The translations under genes were made by a program, and so were the position numbers. From the NCBI GenBank assembly GCA_019359235.1, contig JAHHHT010000024.1:62001-126000 (forward strand): a DNA stretch of 64,000 nt, in the 5' to 3' direction. The stretch is from Oscillatoria princeps RMCB-10. GTDB taxonomy: Bacteria; Cyanobacteriota; Cyanobacteriia; Cyanobacteriales; Oscillatoriaceae. The notes under the pieces are model-generated. The model was not told the origin of the DNA, made no database searches, and saw nothing but the letters and a program-made list of their open reading frames with translations. Below, piece after piece: positions 27,614 to 35,847 of the stretch; position 1 is the stretch's first letter; each line of letters starts with the position of its first letter.

Positions 27614-28717
27614 TTAGATGATTTCTTCTAGAATAAAGGCGCTGTAGAAGAAGGCTTTATCTTGCCGGTAGAGGTGGCTGGATAGCTCTGTGAGGGGTCG
27701 CAGCCGGTTTGCCATTGATTCGGGGCGGCGGCGCTCTGCGAGGAGGTTCCAGTAGGCGAGCCGGCTGCCGGGGCGACCGGCTCTTATCAGTTGCTCTAGC
27801 ACGCGGTGATAGTTGTGGGGAGACATGTACTCGAATACGTTGCTTAAATTATAGCGGTCTATGGTGGGAATGGGGGAAGTTTCTAGGAAATCTTCTAGGG
27901 GGGTGCAGTGCCACTCTAAGCGGTCAAGGTTGGCGCGGATTGGCTGAAAATTTTCGGGGCGGAGGGCGCAGGGGAGGGCGGTTAGGTGCTGGCCGGTGGC
28001 AATCCACTGCAAGTAGGGATTTTCGGCGGGATTTAGGTCGGTTAAGGCGTAGCGGGTGCGCTCTAAAAGATGTTCGGCTACGCCGGCTTGAACGTACTGG
28101 AAAAAACTGGGGTCGCGCCCGAAGCGCCCCAGGACGAAGCGGGAAAAGAAGAGGCGGAACAAGAGTTGCCACTGCCAGTTATTCCAGTGCTGGGTGTAGA
28201 AGGTCTGTCGCTCTTCTGGGGTGAGGCTTTTCAGGATTTGGGCGATTTTATCTCTGCTGTGCGTGAGGGGCAAAATGTACCGGCGGAACAGGGTGAGATA
28301 GCGCTCGAATTTGCCGGCGCTGCCGGTGCCGGTGGCGATGGCGTTTGGGCGCTCGTCCCAAAACTGGCGGGAAGCTGCTGAGAGGTGGCTGCGACAGCGC
28401 CGGTACAAGTTAATTCTGGCAGCGGGTGCTGCCGGCACTGAACCGATCAGTTCCAGCAGTTCGGGGTGGCTGAGTTGGCGATAGGCGGCGACGCGCAGTT
28501 CTAAGCAGGCAATTTGGGCGGGGTTTAAGTCTACTGCTATCACTTTTTTTGGCGACCGGCTCAGCATTGCCAGGGTGTTGTCCCCAGCGGAGGCGACAGA
28601 CAGGCAAATGTGAGCCGGCTGGATGTCGAGGGCGCTCAGCAGGATGTCTGCGTCTTCCCAGCACTGGGCGTAGCGGATTTGGGAAAAATCAGCCACCTGG
28701 GCGATTTCTGCGGGCAT
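27614..28717 (-). CDS. DUF3419 protein, BtaA-like SAM-dependent 3-amino-3-carboxypropyl transferase
   Basis: 367 residues, RBS GGAGAT before ATG. IRYAQCWEDADILLSALDIQ at the start and LSVASAGDNTLAMLSRSPKK, VIAVDLNPAQIACLELRVAA (SAM-binding motif I region) are diagnostic of DUF3419; later FFQYVQAGVAEHLLERTRYA, NPYLQWIATG and YNLSNVFEYMSP also fit. The family includes BtaA, which moves the aminocarboxypropyl group of S-adenosylmethionine to diacylglycerol in betaine-lipid synthesis. No BtaB-like methyltransferase is in the window, so a different final product is likely. Begins 62 bases before the GNAT gene, likely co-transcribed. Confidence 0.85.
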   Translation of the reverse strand: MPAEIAQVADFSQIRYAQCWEDADILLSALDIQPAHICLSVASAGDNTLAMLSRSPKKVIAVDLNPAQIACLELRVAAYRQLSHPELLELIGSVPAAPAARINLYRRCRSHLSAASRQFWDERPNAIATGTGSAGKFERYLTLFRRYILPLTHSRDKIAQILKSLTPEERQTFYTQHWNNWQWQLLFRLFFSRFVLGRFGRDPSFFQYVQAGVAEHLLERTRYALTDLNPAENPYLQWIATGQHLTALPCALRPENFQPIRANLDRLEWHCTPLEDFLETSPIPTIDRYNLSNVFEYMSPHNYHRVLEQLIRAGRPGSRLAYWNLLAERRRPESMANRLRPLTELSSHLYRQDKAFFYSAFILEEII

Positions 28718-28770
28718 TATTCATCTCCGATTTTGCCCTAAATTCTATCGCGACTTACGCACAGCCGTGA

Positions 28771-28841
28771 AAGAAACCGGGTTTATTTTCCAGGAGCGAG
28801 GGCTGAAAGTCAAGACGGCTGGTTGAGAAACCCGGTTTCTG
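28771..28841. repeat. AAACCGGGTTT / AAACCCGGTTT pair
   Basis: AAGAAACCGGGTTTA at 28771-28785 and GAGAAACCCGGTTTCTG at 28825-28841, separated by 39 bases with weak inverted symmetry (CTGAAAGTCAAGACGGCTGG in the loop). Confidence 0.7.
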
Positions 28842-28860
28842 CGGAAGTCCTATTTAACCC

Positions 28861-28994
28861 AAGTTGCTACTTACCAGTGAGTCAGGCGAGATCCCCCCCT
28901 AGCCCCCCCTTAAAAAGGGGGGGAATTCTCAAAGCCCCCCTTTTTAAGGGGGGTTTGGGGGGATCTAGATGCTTAGACTTGTAAGTAGCAACTT
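28861..28994. repeat. AAGTTGCTACTTA-ended composite element, copy 2, with nested AGATCCCCCC element
   Basis: AAGTTGCTACTTA (28861-28873) and TAAGTAGCAACTT (28982-28994) are perfect 13-bp terminal inverted repeats. Nested inside at 28889-28966 is an element almost identical to 9361-9440 (ends AGATCCCCCC/GGGGGGATCT). Confidence 0.8.
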
Positions 28995-28997
28995 GAG

Positions 28998-31724
28998 TTA
29001 AATTTTATACTCCTGACTGGGAATCTTGCACACTCTGCCGGTGGTGCCATCCATTTCTACCCAGTCACCGTCTTTTAACCACTGGGTGACGCCGGGAAGT
29101 GATACAATTGCCGGCAGTCCGAGTTCGCGGGCGACTATCGCAGCGTGCGACAGCAAGCTGCCTCGCTCGACGAGCAAGCCGGCGGCGGCGGGAAACAGCA
29201 GAATCCAGCCGGGATCGGTGCGCTCAGCGACGAGTATTGTGCCGGCTTGCAGGGGTGCGCCACCGGCTCCTACGATTTGTTTGGGATCGGAAATTATTCG
29301 CACGCAACCCCGCACCACTCCCGGCGAGCAGCCAATCCCCTGCAAGGATGAACTGGAAACGGCAGATTTTTGCTGGGCTGTTTTCTGAAAGGAGTTTCCC
29401 TGACAGACGACTCCGAAGGTTTCAAAGCGATCTGCCGGCGGCGGCATTTGCCGGTAGCGGGCAAATTCGGCTTGGCGCACGGCTGCCAATCCTTTCAAAT
29501 CGGTGGTGGTGGCTGTCCCTTCGATAAATCCCAGAATTTCCCCGACTTCTAAGTAGAAAATATCGCGGGGTTCGCGCAGCAGGTCGAGGGCGTAGAAGCG
29601 GCGTCCTATCTCGACAAATACCCGCCGCGCCCGACCGAAAACGCGGGTGCGCTCAAATCGGAGATTTTCCCGGTCGCGCACTCGCTCCCGCGCGTTTTTC
29701 AGCACCCAGTTAAACACCAGCCGGCGCAGGGGGCGATTTTTCAGCGCCCTTTTCACTCGCTGTTCTGCTGCTTTCCTCAGGGAGAGCGGGGGCAAACTTT
29801 TCCCTGTCTCGCTGGCGGGATTCGCATCTGTGCAAGAAAGGGCTAATTGCCCCACCGCCCGCAATAAGGGCAGGGGGTCATCGTAAAGTGTGGGGCTTTC
29901 TAATTTGAGTTCTTCCAGGCAGCGGTCGCCAAATTTATGGAGATACTCTCGGTACTCGGACTGGAATTGCGGCAGGCGTTCCATGCTGCGCAGAATTTCA
30001 TTTAAGGAACCGCCACAAAGGGTGCTGACAAATTTAGCATTTTGTGCTATATAATTTGCCATGTCGCGCAGGCGCTGAGCCGGCTCGGCGCTGATGATGC
30101 CGCCTTCGCCGCTAATCAGGTCATTTTGCAGGGTTTGCTCGGCATCGCCGCACCATTTTTCTGTGAGGCGTCGCAAGACGCCGTAGAAAATCATGGTGAA
30201 AAAATCGTTAATTAGGGGAGCGTCCCAGCGGGTGAGCAGCTGGCGCTCTATGTTGCGGTAGTAAGCCGCTAGTTCGTCGGGGCGGAGGTCTTCTAAATTG
30301 AGTTCTAAATTTAATTGTGGGGGGTTTAAAGCGGCGTCTAACCGCTGGTAAAACTGTCGGGTGCGGCGGGGGAGCTGGAAATAATTTGTGATTAAACCGG
30401 CAGCGGTTGCCAGCAGTCGCCAACTGTCTTGCAGCCGGTCTTGCCAAGTGGCGCTTTGCAGTTCGGCGACAGCGCTTTCTGGCAAGGATTCCCGCACTCC
30501 CATCATCTGCTCCATGAAGTGCCGGTTGACGGTGAAACCGGGGAGCAGTGCCAAAGTCCGATACCAGCTCAGCAGGTTATAGTAAATTCGTCCCTGAATT
30601 AGCCCGATCATGCGGCTGAATGTGTCGCTGTGGCGAGCGATTGCCGGTTGGGGAACTCCCATGAAGCGGCAAAATTGTCGGTAGACTTCTTCATAAGCTT
30701 TGCGGGCGAAGGAAAAGGTTAAAGGTGTGGTGACGCCGCTGTAACTTTCGGCAATATTGCTGTTATCCCACAGGTTGAAAACGCCATCTGGATCGGGGAT
30801 GTCCGCCAGTGCGGTAATCGGGCGGGATTGCAGCAGGTAGAGCTGCCCGTCTTCTATGGCCCACTCAATATCTTGGGGGCGGTGAAAGTGCCGGCTCACC
30901 TGACGCGCTAGGGCGGCTATGTTTCGGATTTGCTCGTCGTTAAGAGCGGGTTTTTGGGCGGTGTCTGGGGGAAGTTCTACGGTGGCAATTCCTGACTGCT
31001 GATGTGCGTCAAGCCGGTGCAGCCGGCGTTTGTCCGCAATGTGCCGGTGAATAATGCGCCCTTCTCGATCGACATGATAGGTGTCGGAATCGCACTCTCC
31101 GGATACGAGAGAGGTGCCCAAACCCCAAACAGCGCTGACTGCTGTTACGCTTCGTTTTCCTGTGACTGGATCGGCGGCGAAGGCAACACCGGCTGCTGCG
31201 GGATTCAGCATTCGCTGGATGAGAACAGCGCTGGGATTTGGCAGTGGGGGCAATCCGCGCTCGCGCCGGTAAGTCAAAACGCGCTCGCTGAACGCTGACT
31301 GCCAAACGGCTGCAATTTTCTCAGCGACGGCATCAGGAGGCACTCCCAAAAAGCTGTCGAGCTGTCCGGCAAAAGAGTGCTGCTTACCGTCTTCATCACT
31401 GGCAGAAGATCGCACTGCTACGAGTTCGCTATTGGGGCAAAGTTCTGCTAGGGCGGCGCGCAGTTCTCTCCTGACGGATTCGCTGGGCTGGAGGGTTGCC
31501 AGCAAGGTTTGAATTTCCGTCGGGTTGGGCTGTAAAATGCCGAGTCTCGTCTGTTCGAGAAGCTGGCGCTGTTCGGTTGTGAGGCTGCTTTCAAAGGCGG
31601 CTGGGGAGAGTGCGAATCCGTCTGGAATCAGGAAACCGGCTCGTTTCAGCCCGGCGAGGGGTCTGGCTTTGCCGCCGAGGAGAGATTCTGCATGTCTGTC
31701 TTGCAATTGTAGAATGTAAGTCAT
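28998..31724 (-). CDS. PEP-synthase / rifampin-phosphotransferase-like dikinase
   Basis: 908 residues. N-terminal PPDK-type ATP-binding domain (~1-310): GGKARPLAGLKRAGFLIPDG, LVAVRSSASDEDGKQHSFAG, LIQRMLNPAAAGVAFAADPV and DIEWAIEDGQLYLLQSRPI. A long helical central domain (~320-790) starts FNLWDNSNIAESYSGVTTPL, as in rifampin phosphotransferases. The C-terminal swivelling domain has the phospho-His segment VERGSLLSHAAIVARELGLP. Such enzymes use ATP to make AMP, phosphate and a phosphorylated acceptor via phospho-His. The length and central domain argue against true PEP synthase, which would have a PEP/pyruvate barrel. Acceptor unknown; cluster context suggests a lipid or isoprenoid alcohol. 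Confidence 0.85.
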   Translation of the reverse strand: MTYILQLQDRHAESLLGGKARPLAGLKRAGFLIPDGFALSPAAFESSLTTEQRQLLEQTRLGILQPNPTEIQTLLATLQPSESVRRELRAALAELCPNSELVAVRSSASDEDGKQHSFAGQLDSFLGVPPDAVAEKIAAVWQSAFSERVLTYRRERGLPPLPNPSAVLIQRMLNPAAAGVAFAADPVTGKRSVTAVSAVWGLGTSLVSGECDSDTYHVDREGRIIHRHIADKRRLHRLDAHQQSGIATVELPPDTAQKPALNDEQIRNIAALARQVSRHFHRPQDIEWAIEDGQLYLLQSRPITALADIPDPDGVFNLWDNSNIAESYSGVTTPLTFSFARKAYEEVYRQFCRFMGVPQPAIARHSDTFSRMIGLIQGRIYYNLLSWYRTLALLPGFTVNRHFMEQMMGVRESLPESAVAELQSATWQDRLQDSWRLLATAAGLITNYFQLPRRTRQFYQRLDAALNPPQLNLELNLEDLRPDELAAYYRNIERQLLTRWDAPLINDFFTMIFYGVLRRLTEKWCGDAEQTLQNDLISGEGGIISAEPAQRLRDMANYIAQNAKFVSTLCGGSLNEILRSMERLPQFQSEYREYLHKFGDRCLEELKLESPTLYDDPLPLLRAVGQLALSCTDANPASETGKSLPPLSLRKAAEQRVKRALKNRPLRRLVFNWVLKNARERVRDRENLRFERTRVFGRARRVFVEIGRRFYALDLLREPRDIFYLEVGEILGFIEGTATTTDLKGLAAVRQAEFARYRQMPPPADRFETFGVVCQGNSFQKTAQQKSAVSSSSLQGIGCSPGVVRGCVRIISDPKQIVGAGGAPLQAGTILVAERTDPGWILLFPAAAGLLVERGSLLSHAAIVARELGLPAIVSLPGVTQWLKDGDWVEMDGTTGRVCKIPSQEYKI

Positions 31725-31777
31725 ATCGATTTTGGATTTTGGATTTTGGATTTTGGATTTTAAAAGTGTGAGAGTCT

Positions 31778-31812
31778 AGAAACCGGGTTTCTGGAAGAAA
31801 CCCGGTTTCTGG
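31778..31812. repeat. AAACCGGGTTT pair next to GATTTTG slippage repeat
   Basis: TAGAAACCGGGTTTCTGG then AAGAAACCCGGTTTCTGG back to back. Immediately upstream, TTTTGGA is iterated four to five times at 31732-31760. Both lie in the 103-base spacer between UbiA-like and dikinase genes. Confidence 0.75.
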
Positions 31813-31827
31813 CTCCTTCACCGCCAT

Positions 31828-32745
31828 CTAGCGGGTGTGTAAAAAACGCAAGAGAAGGGGAAGAATCCCCAGCTGGAGATACAGCAGCAGTGTCCACAGC
31901 CCGGAAATTGTTTCTATAAGGTTTGCCCATTTGGTAGTGGGGTGCTGCAGGAAAAACCAGGCGAGCGCGACGCCGGCGCTCAGCAATATGGCGATCAGCC
32001 CGGTGACAGCCGGTGCGAAGTTGATTTGGCGGGCGGCAAAAAAGGCGGCGGTTGCTGTTAAGCCCAGGGCGAGCAGCCAAGCTAAAACCGCATGGCGACG
32101 CCCCCAGAGAGCGCTGTAGGTTTCTACGCCAACTTCTTCATCTTGGGGGGCGCGGATTTTTCGCCCGATTTCTATGACTGCGCCGTTAAAGAAACTGGCT
32201 GCCAAAAACCAGCTAAGACCTGCCGGCGGCTGCGCACCGGCACTCAGCCAGTCACAGGCTGTGGCGTAGAAATTAATCACCGGCACAATTACCATGTGGC
32301 TGCACATATAAATTAAGGGATGGGCTTTCAGCCACTCGCGCACAAAGAATTCCTGGGTCATCAAAGCTAAGTAGAACCAGGCTAAAGCCAGCAGCAGCGC
32401 TAAGGCGGGAGTCAGCCAGAGCGCAACAGCTAGCTGAATTGCGGCACCGGCTGCGCCAACTGCACCCAATTCCCGCAAACTGACTAAACCTCTGGGAACT
32501 GGACGGTAAGGCCGGTACTGCGCATCGTCCTCGAAATCTTTGAATTCATCGGCGATGCGCAGTTGCAGAAAGAAGAGAAAAAGGCTGAGAAAAGCAACCA
32601 GCAGGGAGCCGGCATTTGGCACTTTTGTTTGACCGCGCAACAGGGCGGAGTAGCTCACTGCAGAGCTACTGAAAACTGCAATGAGCAGGCCATGTTTAAA
32701 AACCGGGAAGCGCTCCCGCTGATAAACCCACCACCGATTCACCAT
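31828..32745 (-). CDS. UbiA-superfamily prenyltransferase
   Basis: 305 residues with about eight membrane spans. The first Asp-rich motif reads LRIADEFKDFEDDAQYRPYR (~62-81) and the second IGRKIRAPQDEEVGVETYSA (~188-207), the two Mg-pyrophosphate sites of UbiA enzymes, both with acidic residues intact. UbiA proteins transfer a prenyl group to an aromatic or other lipophilic acceptor inside the membrane. It does not look like the chlorophyll, plastoquinone or heme-A enzymes I know. It starts 12 bases after the small membrane gene 32758-33168, so it is in an operon with that and the gene before it. Confidence 0.85.
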   Translation of the reverse strand: MVNRWWVYQRERFPVFKHGLLIAVFSSSAVSYSALLRGQTKVPNAGSLLVAFLSLFLFFLQLRIADEFKDFEDDAQYRPYRPVPRGLVSLRELGAVGAAGAAIQLAVALWLTPALALLLALAWFYLALMTQEFFVREWLKAHPLIYMCSHMVIVPVINFYATACDWLSAGAQPPAGLSWFLAASFFNGAVIEIGRKIRAPQDEEVGVETYSALWGRRHAVLAWLLALGLTATAAFFAARQINFAPAVTGLIAILLSAGVALAWFFLQHPTTKWANLIETISGLWTLLLYLQLGILPLLLRFLHTR

Positions 32746-32757
32746 GATTGGAAAATG

Positions 32758-33168
32758 CTATTGCCTCTCAGTCGCAATTCGCTGGGCTAGTTCAATTTCT
32801 TCATTAGACCAACCTTGTGCTGCCAGCCGGCTGGCAATTTGCGTTTCGCTCAGCCCTTTTGTCCGGGCGTCTCTTGTGTAGTTAGCCAGCGCTACCTGTT
32901 CGGGCGTCAATGATACCGTCAGGTTGGCTACGGTGATGGGCAGTTCTATTCTTTGCCAGCCGGCAAGCTGGGCAATCAGGGAGTAGGCTCCTGTGATTAC
33001 AAAACCCACAACCCACCAAAGCGGCAGCCAGAGAGCAAGGCTAATGCCGGCAGTACAGACGACTGACGCGAATAGGATTCCCGCTGCCCCATTTACGCCG
33101 CCAGAAACCGCAGCCATAGCGATAAATGTGATTGCGAACCCCACCAAAAAGTTTGTATAATTTTTCAC
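32758..33168 (-). CDS. Small membrane protein with C-terminal helical domain, unknown function
   Basis: 136 residues. Residues ~5-70 hold two to three hydrophobic spans (FLVGFAITFIAMAAVSGGVN, ISLALWLPLWWVVGFVITGA). The C-terminal ~45 residues (LTPEQVALANYTRDARTKGL, SETQIASRLAAQGWSNEEIE) look like a small UBA- or SHOCT-like three-helix module. Its start overlaps the end of the preceding membrane-protein gene by four bases (ATGA-type), strong evidence of translational coupling. I do not recognise a family. Confidence 0.75.
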   Translation of the reverse strand: MKNYTNFLVGFAITFIAMAAVSGGVNGAAGILFASVVCTAGISLALWLPLWWVVGFVITGAYSLIAQLAGWQRIELPITVANLTVSLTPEQVALANYTRDARTKGLSETQIASRLAAQGWSNEEIELAQRIATERQ

Positions 33169-34202
33169 AGCCGGTTGTCCAAAATAATTTCCCAGTAACG
33201 GATGAAAGCAATAATCAAAGCCATGTAGCAGGGGATCGCAAAAGCCACTTCCACCGGCACACCGGTGACCGGCGTTACAAAACCCGTGAAATTATTGACA
33301 GCACTGGGCCCGTAAACCCGGTAGCCACTGACAATCAGCCAGGACTCCACCGGCCAAGCCACAGCGCCGGCGATTGCTGTGGCAATGAAAAATCTTTGAA
33401 TCATCGGGTAGTGAATGAAAAACCGAGTCACCACAATTGCTGTCAGTCCGATCGCCAGAATCCACATGCCGGTCATCAGGATGCTGATGTCGTGGAAAAT
33501 ATACGACCACTGGGGGAGCTTTTCATTCCGCACCATTGGCTCAATCATCACTTCAAATAAAAAGACTCCCAGGAAGGTAATCAGCAAACTGCGCAGCCAT
33601 TTTCTCCGCGCTAGCGGCTTGAGCGGGGCGATCAGCTCACCGTCTATCAGGAAACTCCAATACTTATAAAAGGTGATCACCAATCCGCCAAACACCGGCA
33701 CATAATACAGGATTTCTACCGGCACCCCCAAGATAAAAATCCCTGACACGGCTTCTCTCACTTCTGGAGCGTAGCTGCGGATGCCGGTGTTTACGGCAAT
33801 CATTTCAAAAGGGACAACCGCCAGCGTCAGCACTCCCAGATATACGCCAAATTTCTTCCACTCTTTCCAGCTTTCCAGAAACTTGTCCACTAACAGCACG
33901 ACGCCCAAGATTAGCGCAGTCCACCCCAGGGTCAAAATCCAGCTGACATCGTGGTAAACATAAGCCCACCAGCCCATTTTGTGGTTATTCCACATGGGAG
34001 CGGTGAACATTTCAAACAGCAGCACTCCCGCCGCCATCACCAGAAATCGCACCAACACCTTATCTTTGATTTTTGGCAGGATGAGGAAAGCCCCAGCCAC
34101 CCCCGCCAAAATAAAAACCTCAAACATCACAATCGGCAAGGTTGGCGTTTTATCGAAATTGCAGTGCGCAAGCACTGGACTTAAATAGAGGTGTGAGATC
34201 AT
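33165..34202 (-). CDS. Polytopic membrane protein made of two homologous halves, unknown function
   Basis: 345 residues, eight to nine predicted spans. Residues 62-87 (LFEMFTAPMW then WWAYVYHDVS) match 215-240 (LFEVMIEPMV then QWSYIFHDIS), and 129-169 (PFEMIAVNTGIRSYAP, GVPVEILYYVP) match 281-324 (PVESWLIVSGYRVYGP, GVPVEVAFAIP). Both halves end KYWSFLID / RYWEIILD. Conserved Glu, His-Asp and Pro-x-Glu residues inside or next to membrane spans recall lycopene-cyclase-domain proteins (CrtYc/d), but I cannot assign it. Couples to the next gene by a 4-base overlap and stands beside a UbiA enzyme, so a lipid-soluble substrate is plausible. Confidence 0.8.
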   Translation of the reverse strand: MISHLYLSPVLAHCNFDKTPTLPIVMFEVFILAGVAGAFLILPKIKDKVLVRFLVMAAGVLLFEMFTAPMWNNHKMGWWAYVYHDVSWILTLGWTALILGVVLLVDKFLESWKEWKKFGVYLGVLTLAVVPFEMIAVNTGIRSYAPEVREAVSGIFILGVPVEILYYVPVFGGLVITFYKYWSFLIDGELIAPLKPLARRKWLRSLLITFLGVFLFEVMIEPMVRNEKLPQWSYIFHDISILMTGMWILAIGLTAIVVTRFFIHYPMIQRFFIATAIAGAVAWPVESWLIVSGYRVYGPSAVNNFTGFVTPVTGVPVEVAFAIPCYMALIIAFIRYWEIILDNRL

Positions 34203-34282
34203 ATTCTCCTTTGTCCTTTATCTCCTTTCCGGGCCCAGGGTCGCCCGCCTCCTTTCTGGAGCGAGCAGCGTTTAATACGCTA

Positions 34283-35461
34283 TCACACTTCGCGTTTAAT
34301 GTCAAGGTTAACCGGCCCCCCTGAGACAGTTTCCTTTTGACGAAATTCCGAGTCCTTAATTTTGCACCCGCCCCACTTTGCCTGACAGAAATCCGGCAGA
34401 GTCGTCAGCCTTTCCCAGATTTTCCAGAGGGGTTCTTCCAGTATATTGCCAAACTTGGCGTGATTGAAATCGCAGGACATAATATCCCCATAGGGGGACG
34501 TGTAGAAGTAGCTAGTGCCGCAAGAGCAGCCCACACTTCGATGGCTGGTAAAGTAAGAGAAGAAGATGACGCCCGGATAATTGGGATTTTGATTGTACTT
34601 CCGGGCTGACTGGATCATGTCTTCCACCCAGTCGCTTCTGTCCACCAAGTCCTGCCGGTTTTTATATCTGCCGGTGGGCAGAGCGTCGAAAACGAGGACT
34701 TCGTGAATGCCTGCGTTTTTTGCTAGCTTGACGATTCTGCCCAGCTCTCCATTCTGATAGGCTTCCGGAGTCATGGTTGTGGAGATTCCTACAGACATCC
34801 CCAGCAATCTCGCTCTCAGGATGCCTCGCATGGCTCTTTCAAATAGACCGGGTTTCTGCCGAAATTCGTCGTGCCTCTCCGCACTGGCGGCGTCTATGCT
34901 AATATAGATGCTGTCTAAACCGGCTCTCTTTAATTCCGCTGCCCGCCCCTCCAAATCCCAGCCATTGGTAAACAGGATAGTGGTCGAAAAATCCTTGTCA
35001 ACCGCTCGGATAATCTCTGGCAAGTCCTCCCGCATCAGCGGTTCGCCCCCCACAAAGTTTATCACAGACACTCCCATATCCTGAGCGTCCCTGATTAATT
35101 TTTTGGACTCTTCCAAGGTCAAAGCTTTTCTGCCTTTCTCCTCGACCGCCGTAAAGAAACTGCAGTGCCCGCACGCCGCATTGCAAATATCGTTCACCGC
35201 AAAGCTCATCATGTTCGGCAGATTCTTGTTTTGAATCGTCCGGTACAGGGCGCGAGCGATAAAGTTGGCCGCCGGCTTGCTGAACACCGCTGGAGTGGAG
35301 AGCGAATATACCGGGTATCCGTTGCGGAAATGAATTATTTTGCTGTGGTTTAGATAAATTTTATACAGAATATTGACGAAATCCGCGCTGCCGTCAAGGG
35401 CCCTGGTACTCAGGAACCACTTGAGGCGCAGATTATTCATCACAGAGCGCACGTCAACCAT
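34283..35461 (-). CDS. Radical SAM enzyme with SPASM-like C-terminus
   Basis: 392 residues. The cluster motif CNAACGHCSF (CxxxCxxC, ~111-118) is followed by VINFVGGEPLMREDLPEI (GGE motif) and LDSIYISIDAASAERHDEFR. The C-terminal third has several Cys (RSVGCSCGTSYFYTSPYGDI, MSCDF, DFCQAKWGGCK) consistent with an auxiliary Fe-S cluster. An N-terminal extension of ~90 residues precedes the barrel. RBS AAGGG before ATG 35461. First gene of the co-directional cluster. Reaction unknown; such enzymes do radical peptide, lipid or cofactor chemistry. Confidence 0.85.
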   Translation of the reverse strand: MVDVRSVMNNLRLKWFLSTRALDGSADFVNILYKIYLNHSKIIHFRNGYPVYSLSTPAVFSKPAANFIARALYRTIQNKNLPNMMSFAVNDICNAACGHCSFFTAVEEKGRKALTLEESKKLIRDAQDMGVSVINFVGGEPLMREDLPEIIRAVDKDFSTTILFTNGWDLEGRAAELKRAGLDSIYISIDAASAERHDEFRQKPGLFERAMRGILRARLLGMSVGISTTMTPEAYQNGELGRIVKLAKNAGIHEVLVFDALPTGRYKNRQDLVDRSDWVEDMIQSARKYNQNPNYPGVIFFSYFTSHRSVGCSCGTSYFYTSPYGDIMSCDFNHAKFGNILEEPLWKIWERLTTLPDFCQAKWGGCKIKDSEFRQKETVSGGPVNLDIKREV

Positions 35462-35576
35462 CTATTTGCCCTTAAGCCTAAACTTACTTTTTGCAAAGCT
35501 AGGCTTACTTTATCACAGCCCTACTCCTGCCTGCCGGGGGCTTCAAAAAAATTAACACTTCCACCTGTTTTGGGCC

Positions 35577-35655
35577 AGGTTTGTAGTAGGGCTTTAGCCC
35601 AAAAGGTTGTAGTAGGGCTTTAGCCCAAAAGTTTGTACTTGGGCTTTAGCCCTAC
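35577..35655. repeat. Three-copy GGGCTTTAGCCC array
   Basis: AGGTTTGTAGTAGGGCTTTA, AGGTTGTAGTAGGGCTTTAG and AGTTTGTACTTGGGCTTTAG each start a unit of ~27 bp. Same family as 12443-12592. Located upstream of the radical SAM gene. Confidence 0.85.
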
Positions 35656-35847
35656 AGGGAGTGCGTGGGGCGCGGCGCAAAGGGGAGCGAGCTTATTCCG
35701 CCACAGGATGACTGGTATCGGAGATTGCCGGTCGGGAGATATGGACAGCTGCCGGTGCTGTGTGGGGACGCGACATATCGCGTCCCCACAAGGCGGGATT
35801 TGCGGTTTGCTGGAAGTGCTGACAGATGGCAATTCAAACCCCAATTC

